Shown piece by piece: positions 24,580-30,570 of a stretch of DNA of 35,755 bases (its first letter is position 1; every line of letters begins with the position of its first letter). The stretch is from an uncultured Oscillospiraceae bacterium (GTDB lineage: Bacteria > Bacillota > Clostridia > Oscillospirales > Acutalibacteraceae): NCBI GenBank assembly GCA_900553255.1, contig USCI01000013.1, forward strand, positions 1 through 35,755. Reading direction: 5' to 3'. Made by a program: the position numbers and the translations under genes. The notes below the pieces were generated by a model. The model saw only the letters and a list, made by a program, of their open reading frames with translations. It ran no database searches and was not told where the DNA came from.

Positions 24580-24715
24580 TCCGAATCTCCTTTTTCATTG
24601 TAGTCGCCTGCGCGGCAGGCTTTGCCGCAGCGGCAGCCGGTTTTTTCGCCGGCGTTTTCTTCGTCTGCGCCGGCGCCGCCGGCTTTTTGGTTTCCTCCGC
24701 CATGTTAAGACTCAT
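24299..24715 (-). CDS. BMC-H shell protein with a Lys/Ala/Pro-rich N-terminal tail
   Basis: A 138-residue protein. The C-terminal 90 residues are a canonical PduA/EutM-type BMC-H domain: EALGMVETRGLVAAIEAAD, pore loop KIGSGLV, and VIPRPH near the end. The first about 47 residues are a hydrophilic, basic low-complexity tail (KK..AP..KK..AKKPAAAAAKPA). A strong internal site, AAAAAGGAG, lies 9 bases before an in-frame ATG at 24580 (MDMEALG), so a tail-less form of 93 residues could also be made. The long start at 24715 has AGGA five bases upstream; ATG 24703 is an alternative. The domain is nearly identical to the BMC-H encoded at 25047-25322. The tail should face the cytoplasmic (concave) side if it follows the usual BMC-H orientation. 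Confidence 0.85.
   Translation of the reverse strand: MSLNMAEETKKPAAPAQTKKTPAKKPAAAAAKPAAQATTMKKEIRTMDMEALGMVETRGLVAAIEAADAMVKAANVKLIGSEKIGSGLVSIMVRGDVGAVKAAVEAGGAAASRLGEVIATHVIPRPHGDVEKLLPVLK
24571..24597 (-). promoter_or_regulatory. internal ribosome binding site for the tail-less BMC-H form
   Basis: On the minus strand AAAAAGGAG (about 24597-24589) stands 9 bases before ATG 24580 and the next ATG 24574. It matches, in position and strength, the ribosome binding site of the tail-less paralogue at 25322, and is better than the site of the full-length start. Confidence 0.6.
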
Positions 24716-24732
24716 TCCTTTCCTGCTTCACA

Positions 24733-25008
24733 TCAATCGGTATACAGGAATTTGGTGATCTGCGGATGCGGGCGGGCGATCACCTCACAAAGCTTCACCT
24801 TGCCCACCTGCGCGGCTGCGGCCTTGCCCGCTTCAGCCGCGGCGGTAACGTCGGAGACCGTTCCGTCCACCACAATCGTGACCAGCCGGCCGCCCAGCCG
24901 CTTCTCCACATGGATCAGCCGCACGTCCGCCGCCTTGAGCATGGCGTCCAGTCCCGCAATCGCAGCCACCATGGCTTGTACTTCCAGCAGAGCAATGGCT
25001 TTTTCCAT
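24733..25008 (-). CDS. BMC-H shell protein with divergent, Arg-bearing pore loop
   Basis: A 91-residue single BMC-domain protein (Pfam BMC pattern: AIALLEVQAMVAAIAGLDAML, in parts, at the start and EVIARPHPQITKF at the end). Where the usual pore loop is KIGSG it reads KRLGGR, placing Arg near the pore and so a more positive channel. Hexamers tile shell facets. It lies between the two near-identical BMC-H genes, 24 bases from one and 38 bases from the other. The ribosome binding site AAGGAAAGG is about 13 bases before the ATG. Confidence 0.9.
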   Translation of the reverse strand: MEKAIALLEVQAMVAAIAGLDAMLKAADVRLIHVEKRLGGRLVTIVVDGTVSDVTAAAEAGKAAAAQVGKVKLCEVIARPHPQITKFLYTD

Positions 25009-25046
25009 CTGCCGTTACCTGCCTTTCCTTCAGATTCGCGCGCGTC

Positions 25047-25319
25047 TTACTTCAGGACAGGCAGCAGTTTGTTGACATCGTCATGCGGACGCGGGATGAC
25101 GTGGGTCGCGATCACTTCGCCGAGCCTCGACGCCGCAGCGCCGCCGGCCTCCACAGCCGCCTTCACCGCGCCGACATCGCCGCGCACCATGATGCTTACC
25201 AGGCCGGATCCGATCTTTTCGGAGCCGATCAGCGTCACGTTCGCCGCCTTCACCATCGCATCGGCCGCTTCAATCGCCGCCACCAGGCCGCGGGTTTCCA
25301 CCATTCCGAGAGCTTCCAT
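25047..25319. repeat. direct repeat copy 2: duplicated BMC-H coding sequence
   Basis: The second copy of the about 270-base direct repeat described at 24299-24579. Recombination between the copies would delete the divergent BMC-H gene at 24733-25008 and fuse the tail to this copy's downstream half, or the reverse. Confidence 0.8.
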
Positions 25320-25322
25320 CAT
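25047..25322 (-). CDS. canonical BMC-H shell protein (PduA/EutM type)
   Basis: A 91-residue BMC-H protein. MEALGMVETRGLVAAIEAAD opens the domain; the pore loop is KIGSGLV and the C-terminal part has EVIATHVIPRPHDDV. It should form the main hexameric facet tile. ATG 25322 has GAGGAGAAG at a normal distance. A longer frame to 25394 has no site and no shell-like sequence. The gene is almost a copy of the domain encoded at 24299-24579. Confidence 0.95.
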   Translation of the reverse strand: MMEALGMVETRGLVAAIEAADAMVKAANVTLIGSEKIGSGLVSIMVRGDVGAVKAAVEAGGAAASRLGEVIATHVIPRPHDDVNKLLPVLK

Positions 25323-25401
25323 TGTACTTCTCCTCACAATCGTATAAAAATTGGTTTGTGTTCCTCTATGACAACAGGCATCTGCCTGCGGCAACAGAAA
25401 A

Positions 25402-25740
25402 TCAGTACTCCTCGAGATAGCTCTGATTGAGCTTATCCCGGCCCAGCGCGTTGATCCGCGCCATCTTTTCGGTGTCGGCCTCCTGCCGGGAGATCAGATG
25501 CGCAACCGAGAACAGGTCCCGCTTTTTCGCTTCCTCCACGCCGGCCTTCATCGCCGCCTCCACCGCGGACACATCGCCTTCAAACTTCACCGTAATCATC
25601 AGCGGCACCTCAGCGGCGTCGCCGGCGGCCGGCTTGTTCTTATCCAGCGCCACGATGGTCACATCGGCGGCCTTCGCCACCGCATCGGCCACCACAACCG
25701 CGGTGGTAAACCCGAACACCTCTATGAGTCCAAGAGCCAT
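25402..25740 (-). CDS. BMC-H-like shell protein with an enlarged pore loop and C-terminal tail
   Basis: A 112-residue BMC-domain protein. ALGLIEVFGFTTAVVVADAVAKAADV is the usual first helix and strand (here ALGLIEVFGFTTA then KAADV). The region of the pore loop is replaced by an insert, DKNKPAAGDAAEVPL, about twelve residues longer than KIGSG. VTVKFEGDVSAVEAAMKAGVEEAKKRDL follows in the usual order (read as KFEGDVSAVEAAM). The end has a hydrophilic tail of about 25 residues (ADTEKMARINALGRDKL then NQSYLEEY). It lies first among the shell genes, next to the alcohol dehydrogenase gene, in the place where GRM-type fucose/rhamnose loci also carry an atypical BMC-H. ATG 25740 is used, with GGAAAGG 10 bases upstream. 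Confidence 0.82.
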   Translation of the reverse strand: MALGLIEVFGFTTAVVVADAVAKAADVTIVALDKNKPAAGDAAEVPLMITVKFEGDVSAVEAAMKAGVEEAKKRDLFSVAHLISRQEADTEKMARINALGRDKLNQSYLEEY

Positions 25741-25775
25741 AACTACCACGCCTTTCCGGGGCTAATTGCGGCCGC

Positions 25776-26999
25776 TTATTCCGCGATATAGCAGACCTTG
25801 ATGCCCTGCTGCGCGATATTGACCTCCATCGCCTCATTAAGCTGATCAAGCGGGAAGGTATGGGTGATCAGGTCTTCGATCGGGATCTTCATCTCACGCG
25901 CCTGACGCAGGAACGCCATCGTGGTCGGGTAGTCCTCCGCACTGTAATCCCAGGAGCCGACCAGGTTGATTTCCTTATTGCAAAGCGCAAAGTGCGGGTT
26001 GATGGAGCATTCGCCGTTATTGACGAAGAAGCCCATCTCGCAAAGCCCGCCGCCGCGGCGGATGTAGCTGTAAACATCGGCGGCCGCCGGCGGTGCGCCG
26101 GTGCACTGGAACGCAAAGTCAACACCCATGTTATCGGTCACACCCTTGACCAGCGCAACGCGCTTGTCGAGCGTATCCGCCTCACGGAAATTGACGATCG
26201 TTTTCACACCGAGCTTTTTGGCCATATCCAGCCGCTTCCCGGAGCCGTCCACCGCGATGATGTGATTGACGCCCGCCGCGCGCAGCACCGCGACCATCAT
26301 CAGGCCGACCGGGCCGCAGCCCTGCACGAGAACCTTACTGCCGAAGTTGATCAGCCCGGTCCCCTGACCGCGGCTGAGCGCATGCACGCAGACCGTCGCC
26401 AGCTCGAGCAGCATGCGCTCTTTCAGGTTGAGGTCGTTGACCTGGAAGTAGGTCGCGCCCTTCGCGCTGATGAGCAGGTGGGTCGAGAACCAGCCGTTGA
26501 GCGGATTCGTTTCGTTATGACCGATCAGGCCGAAAACACCCTGGTTGTCGCACAGGTTGGTGGTGCCGGGATGCAGGCGGCAGATGCCGCATTCACCGCA
26601 GCTGATGACCGAGGTGACGATCTTATCGCCGACCTTCAGCGGCTTGCCCGCCGTGTCGCAGTGGACATTCTTGCCCATCGCGATCACCTCGCCGGTGCCC
26701 TCATGGCCGAGCACAACCGGGATCAGGCCAAACGGGTCACCCTTCCACTCGTGCACGTCGGTGCCGCAGACGCCGCAGCCTTCGACCTTCACCAGGATAT
26801 CGTTGTCGCCGACCGCCGGAACCGGGAATTCCTTGACCTCGATCTTGCGCTTATCGGTCAGCATCGCCACCTTCGCGGTCTTCGGGAGCTCCGCGTTCTT
26901 ATGCGCGCAGTTGCCGCCGCAGCTGCATTCATGGCTGCCGTTCATTTCGGAGAGAACCTTGCGCACGATGTTCTCCACCTGAGAAGAGTTCAGTTCCAT
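25776..26999 (-). CDS. zinc-dependent alcohol dehydrogenase with encapsulation helix
   Basis: A 407-residue medium-chain zinc dehydrogenase. Residues 1-20 (SSQVENIVRKVLSEM) form an amphipathic encapsulation helix, then comes a linker with three Cys (SHECSCGGNCAHKN, Cys 25, 27 and 31). The enzyme part begins near residue 43. Catalytic zinc ligands are in GCGVCGTDVHEW and LGHEGTGEV, structural zinc ligands in SCGECGICRLHPGTTNLC, and the Rossmann motif is VQGCGPVGLM. It probably oxidises or reduces an aldehyde inside the shell so that NAD(H) is recycled: lactaldehyde to 1,2-propanediol, or propionaldehyde to propanol, are the candidates. ATG 26999 is preferred with GAGGTG 7 bases upstream. The aldehyde dehydrogenase gene is 21 bases upstream. 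Confidence 0.9.
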   Translation of the reverse strand: MELNSSQVENIVRKVLSEMNGSHECSCGGNCAHKNAELPKTAKVAMLTDKRKIEVKEFPVPAVGDNDILVKVEGCGVCGTDVHEWKGDPFGLIPVVLGHEGTGEVIAMGKNVHCDTAGKPLKVGDKIVTSVISCGECGICRLHPGTTNLCDNQGVFGLIGHNETNPLNGWFSTHLLISAKGATYFQVNDLNLKERMLLELATVCVHALSRGQGTGLINFGSKVLVQGCGPVGLMMVAVLRAAGVNHIIAVDGSGKRLDMAKKLGVKTIVNFREADTLDKRVALVKGVTDNMGVDFAFQCTGAPPAAADVYSYIRRGGGLCEMGFFVNNGECSINPHFALCNKEINLVGSWDYSAEDYPTTMAFLRQAREMKIPIEDLITHTFPLDQLNEAMEVNIAQQGIKVCYIAE

Positions 27000-27020
27000 T
27001 GTTTTACACCTCACTGTTGA

Positions 27021-28481
27021 TCAGATAATCCGGAAGCTGTCCGCCATCACGCAGCGGCGCTGCCGGGTAAAGCTTTTGGCCGAGGTGATCCCTTCACCGG
27101 TCGGCCCGGCGATGGTGAAGGTGGTATGCCCTTCCCCGCCGAAACCAATGCCCGCATAGGACGGTGCATTCTTGACAAAAATGGTGGTTTCCACCGCCTT
27201 GGCAAACCGGGTCAGGTGGTCGATGTTCTTCGAGTGCATGTGCGCCGTATGGCGGTTGCCATGCTCCGCCTTGACCGCAAGGTCAATCGCTTCATCGATG
27301 TTCTTCACCCGCACGATCGGCAGGATCGGCATCATCAGCTCGGTCTGGACAAACGGGTGTTCAAACGGCGCTTCGCAGATGATGCAGCGCACATCCTTGC
27401 CCACCTTCACGCCGATCTTTTCGAGCAGGATGTCCGCATCACGGCCGACGCATTTCCGGTTGATTATCTTGCGGATTTTGCCGGTTTTCTTATCCTGCTG
27501 TTCGACGAGGACGATATCCGCCAGCTCATCGGCCTGCTGCGCATTGATCAGGTAGGCGCCGTTCTGCTGCATATACCGGATCAGGTCATCCGCGATGTTG
27601 TCGAACGCGAAAACCTCCTTTTCCGCGATGCAGGGCAGGTTGTTGTCGAAGGTACAGCCGTCGATGATGTCCTTGCCCGCCTTGCGGATATCGGCGGTGT
27701 CGTCGACGATGACCGGCGGATTGCCGGCGCCGGCGCCGATCGCCTTTTTGCCGGAGGACAGCACCGCGCGCACCACGCCGGGCCCGCCGGTGCACACCAG
27801 CAGCCGAATGAGCGGATGGGACTGCATGATCGCCGCGGATTCCATCGTCGGCTTATCCATCGAGCAGACCAGCACCTCCGGACCGCCCGCCGCATGGCAG
27901 GCGCGGTTGACCAGGTCCACCGCGTAGTTGGAGGTCGCAATCGCGTGCGGATGCGGGTTGAACACCACGCCGTTGCCCGCCGCGATCATGCCGATGGAGT
28001 TGCACAGCACCGTTTCGCTCGGGTTGGTGCTCGGGGTAATCGCCCCCACCACGCCGAACGGCGCCATCTCCACGAGGGTCAGGCCGTTGTCGCCGGTTTT
28101 GGCCACCGAGGTGATATCCTCTGTCCCCGGCGTCTTATCCGCCACCAGCAAATGCTTGGCTTCCTTGTGCTCCACGCGTCCCATGCCGGTCTCGGCCACG
28201 CCGATTTCCGCCATGATCCGCGCCTCCTTACGGATCAGACCGCGGATGGAGGTGATGATCTTTTCCCGCTCCTCCACGCTCATATCCCGTATGGCCTTAT
28301 AGCCCCGCGACGCCGCCTCGATCGCCTCGTTCATATCGCTGTAAATCCCGATAAAACGGCGGCCGTGATACTGGGTCGCATCCCACGCGGGCTCCGCCTG
28401 CGCCGGCGCATCAGCCTGCATCCGGCGGACAACCTGCTGCACGATCTCATTGATCTGTGCTTCGGTTACGTTCAAAGCCAA
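27021..28481 (-). CDS. pduP: CoA-acylating aldehyde dehydrogenase (PduP-like) with encapsulation helix
   Basis: A 486-residue PduP/EutE-type aldehyde dehydrogenase, turning an aldehyde plus CoA and NAD+ into acyl-CoA. N-terminal residues 5-21 (VTEAQINEIVQQVVRRM) are an amphipathic encapsulation helix, then an Ala/Pro linker. The catalytic Cys is Cys 284 in NNLPCIAEKE; GAGAGNPPVIVD and NPSETVLCNSIG are further family marks. The start is a TTG directly after the TAA of the upstream PduO-like gene; AAAGGAG lies nine bases before it within the last codons of that gene, so translation is probably coupled. In this operon the substrate should be lactaldehyde or propionaldehyde. No EP-free second copy is seen. 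Confidence 0.94.
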   Translation of the reverse strand: MALNVTEAQINEIVQQVVRRMQADAPAQAEPAWDATQYHGRRFIGIYSDMNEAIEAASRGYKAIRDMSVEEREKIITSIRGLIRKEARIMAEIGVAETGMGRVEHKEAKHLLVADKTPGTEDITSVAKTGDNGLTLVEMAPFGVVGAITPSTNPSETVLCNSIGMIAAGNGVVFNPHPHAIATSNYAVDLVNRACHAAGGPEVLVCSMDKPTMESAAIMQSHPLIRLLVCTGGPGVVRAVLSSGKKAIGAGAGNPPVIVDDTADIRKAGKDIIDGCTFDNNLPCIAEKEVFAFDNIADDLIRYMQQNGAYLINAQQADELADIVLVEQQDKKTGKIRKIINRKCVGRDADILLEKIGVKVGKDVRCIICEAPFEHPFVQTELMMPILPIVRVKNIDEAIDLAVKAEHGNRHTAHMHSKNIDHLTRFAKAVETTIFVKNAPSYAGIGFGGEGHTTFTIAGPTGEGITSAKSFTRQRRCVMADSFRII

Positions 28482-29429
28482 TTATAGCATCTCCTTTCCG
28501 AAAAAGTCCAGTGCATAATCGGCGAGGGCGGTGTCCTGCTCGGCGCTGCCGCCGCTGACACCAAAGCCGCCGATGATGGCGCCGTCCCGCACAAGCGGTA
28601 CGCCGCCGCCGAAAATCACGATCCGGCCGGCATTCGTATGCTGCACGCCGTAGAGCGGCGCGCCCGGCTGGGCAAGCCGGCCGAGTTCCGCGGTCGTCAT
28701 TTTCAGGGATACGCTGGTAAACGCCTTGTTCGCCGCGATGTCCACGCTGGCGATGTAGGCGTCGTCGTCCCGCAGCAGAACCACCGGGTTACCGCCCGCG
28801 TCGCACACCGCCGTCACCACCCGCAGCCCCTGCTCCCTGGCGTGCGCCTGCACCGCGCGGCACAGAACCAGCGCCTGTTCAAAGAAGCCTTCCCCGGCGG
28901 GACGGGCCGTCTGCACAATGGCCGGCGCTGTCGCCGCAGCCGGCTGCCCCAGGTCGCACACGCGCGCCAACGCTGCCAGCAGCGCCGACAGCCGGTTGAG
29001 CCAGGCCAGCACCTCCCGGGGGACGCCCCCGGTCTGCGCCATCGCCACCGCGCGGCGCTCCGCCTTACGGGCGACCGCACGCGCCAGTCCCAGCGCCGCG
29101 CCGCCCTCGGATGCCCCCGCCTGCACGGGGCCTTCCTCCGGCAGTGAGCCGGCCAGCGAATCGATCGCCTGCTCCAGCTTAGCGACCTGTTCCTTGGTGG
29201 CGAAGCGTTCGCCGCCGGAAAGCTCCTCACAGAGTGCGCCGGTATTCTCCTGCACGCGGGCGAGGATTTCCGCCACGGCGGCCGGCGTTTTCTGCCGGGC
29301 CACGCCCAGCGTGGAGGTGAATTCATCGAGCGTGCCGAGAAGCTCGAACACCGGGCTGCTTTTCGGAATATTCATCCGCGTGTGCGTACTCGCGCGCCCG
29401 CTGTCGCCTGCTCCCGTATACAGCTTCAT
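28482..29429 (-). CDS. PduO-like fusion: adenosyltransferase-like domain plus HbpS/GlcG domain
   Basis: A 315-residue two-domain protein. Residues 1 to about 165 look like a PduO-type cob(I)alamin adenosyltransferase: KLYTGAGDSG, LLGTLDEFTSTLG, ARAVARKAERRAV and WLNRLSALLAALAR align with the family order. Several ATP-site positions differ: the usual YT[RK]TGDxGTT reads YTGAGDSGRAS, the PGG/PGR motif reads AGAS, and LNRLSD reads LNRLSA. Residues about 180-315 are an HbpS/GlcG (heme or corrinoid-binding) domain, ending GGGVPLVRDGAIIGGFGVSGG (in parts). The same two-domain order occurs in PduO. GGGAGG precedes the ATG. Adenosyltransferase activity is doubtful with these changes; heme or corrinoid binding remains possible. 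Confidence 0.75.
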   Translation of the reverse strand: MKLYTGAGDSGRASTHTRMNIPKSSPVFELLGTLDEFTSTLGVARQKTPAAVAEILARVQENTGALCEELSGGERFATKEQVAKLEQAIDSLAGSLPEEGPVQAGASEGGAALGLARAVARKAERRAVAMAQTGGVPREVLAWLNRLSALLAALARVCDLGQPAAATAPAIVQTARPAGEGFFEQALVLCRAVQAHAREQGLRVVTAVCDAGGNPVVLLRDDDAYIASVDIAANKAFTSVSLKMTTAELGRLAQPGAPLYGVQHTNAGRIVIFGGGVPLVRDGAIIGGFGVSGGSAEQDTALADYALDFFGKEML

Positions 29430-29461
29430 CGCTCCACCTCCCCGAACGTGTTTTGCGCTAT

Positions 29462-29632
29462 CTATTCGGCCAGCTGCGCCGCTTCACGCAGCTTGGCGGC
29501 CAGACGGGGATTGCCCGTCCGCTCCGCCTCGTCCGCCTGCTGCAGCAGTGTGCTGCGGTCGCACGGCACAGCCTCCTGCTCCCGGAGCTGCCCGGCGAGC
29601 TGAGCCACCAGTCTGGCGATATAGTCACTCAT
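29462..29632 (-). CDS. 56-residue small helical protein inside the BMC operon
   Basis: A short gene not recognised as a known family. It begins MSDYIARLVAQLAGQL and ends with LAAKLREAAQLAE before a TAG. The sequence is almost fully helix-forming, with hydrophobic residues (Ile, Leu, Val) every three to four positions near the start, so the N-terminal part is amphipathic and resembles the cargo helices; the rest is charged. There is one Cys (position 24). A GGGGGTG precedes the ATG by 7 bases. It sits between the aldolase (30 bases upstream) and the PduO-like gene (32 bases downstream), with no other open frame explaining the spacing. It may be a small cargo or assembly factor, but this is only inference. 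Confidence 0.6.
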   Translation of the reverse strand: MSDYIARLVAQLAGQLREQEAVPCDRSTLLQQADEAERTGNPRLAAKLREAAQLAE

Positions 29633-29662
29633 GCCGGGCACCCCCGCTCATTTCCGTTTCGC

Positions 29663-30475
29663 TTACTTGCCGAGCGCGGCCAGCACCTTCTTGGTCACTT
29701 CCGCAACCAGGTCACTGTTGGCGGCAGCAGGCTGCGCCGCCGTCTGCGCTGCACAGTTGCCCGGCAGGTTGTCCTTGCACTTGCAGTTTTCGGTGCCGAG
29801 GTTCGGGCATTTCTTGCAGCCCGGATGACGGCCCGGCATCTGGAACTTCTTGCGCAGCTCCATCAGCTTGATCAGGTCATCGCACGGAATCTCCTCAATA
29901 CCGCCGAGCTGATAAGCAATCGCACTGATCTTCGCGTTGAATTCCACCTCTTCCATGACGAAGAACGCCTTGGTCAGCGTGTTGCCGACCGTCAGGGCGC
30001 CATGATTCTTCAGCAGGAAGGCGTCGTGATTCTGGATGTACGGCATGAGGGAATCCGGGATCTCCTCGGTAGACGGGGTGCCGTAATCGCAGGTCGGCAC
30101 ATCGCCGAGCACCAGAACCGCTTCCGGCAGGATGTATTTATCCATCGGCAGACCGGCCACGGTGAACGCGGTCGCGGTCGGCGGATGCGCATGCACCACT
30201 GCGTTGACGTCCGGGCGCTCACGATACACCCGCAGGTGCATCTTGATCTCGGAGGACGGGTTGAGCTTGCCCTCGATCTTCTTGCCGGTGCCGTCGATGC
30301 GGATGATCATATCCGGGGTCATAAAGCCCTTGGAAACGCCGGTCGGCGTGCAGTAAAATTCGTTGTCGTTGACCTTGACCGAGATATTGCCGTCGTTGGC
30401 TGCGACAAAGCCGTTATTGTAAATGCGGCGGCCGATCTCGCAGATTTCCTTTTTGATCTCATAAGGGGACGTCAT
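29663..30475 (-). CDS. class II sugar-phosphate aldolase (FucA/RhaD type) with C-terminal encapsulation helix
   Basis: A 270-residue AraD/FucA-family aldolase that should cleave L-rhamnulose-1-phosphate (possibly also L-fuculose-1-phosphate) to DHAP and L-lactaldehyde. Zinc and catalytic residues are present: Glu 76 (SSE), His 95 and His 97 (VHAHPP), and His 158 (NHGA). The catalytic domain ends near residue 215. It is followed by a Cys-rich stretch (Cys 220, 223, 231, 233, 241) and by a C-terminal amphipathic helix, NSDLVAEVTKKVLAALGK (253-270), of the encapsulation type. The C-terminal position is the same as in the Clostridium phytofermentans fucose/rhamnose BMC aldolase, as I recall it. 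ATG 30475 is chosen, with AGGAG 10 bases upstream. It is a fuculose-type aldolase working in a rhamnose operon, so it stands in for RhaD. Confidence 0.92.
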   Translation of the reverse strand: MTSPYEIKKEICEIGRRIYNNGFVAANDGNISVKVNDNEFYCTPTGVSKGFMTPDMIIRIDGTGKKIEGKLNPSSEIKMHLRVYRERPDVNAVVHAHPPTATAFTVAGLPMDKYILPEAVLVLGDVPTCDYGTPSTEEIPDSLMPYIQNHDAFLLKNHGALTVGNTLTKAFFVMEEVEFNAKISAIAYQLGGIEEIPCDDLIKLMELRKKFQMPGRHPGCKKCPNLGTENCKCKDNLPGNCAAQTAAQPAAANSDLVAEVTKKVLAALGK

Positions 30476-30529
30476 GGTGCATTTCTCCTTTTCCTTTATT
30501 TCGGTTGATTTATCTTCCCTGCCGGAGCA

Positions 30530-30546
30530 CCGCCCGTTCCGGGCGG
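30530..30546 (-). promoter_or_regulatory. short hairpin between ackA and the aldolase gene
   Basis: CCGCCCG pairs with CGGGCGG across a TTC loop, in a 95-base spacer. There is no T-run, so it is not a terminator. It may mark a processing point between the soluble enzyme genes and the compartment genes. Confidence 0.3.
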
Positions 30547-30570
30547 CCGGCGGCATGTTCGGACGGGTTT

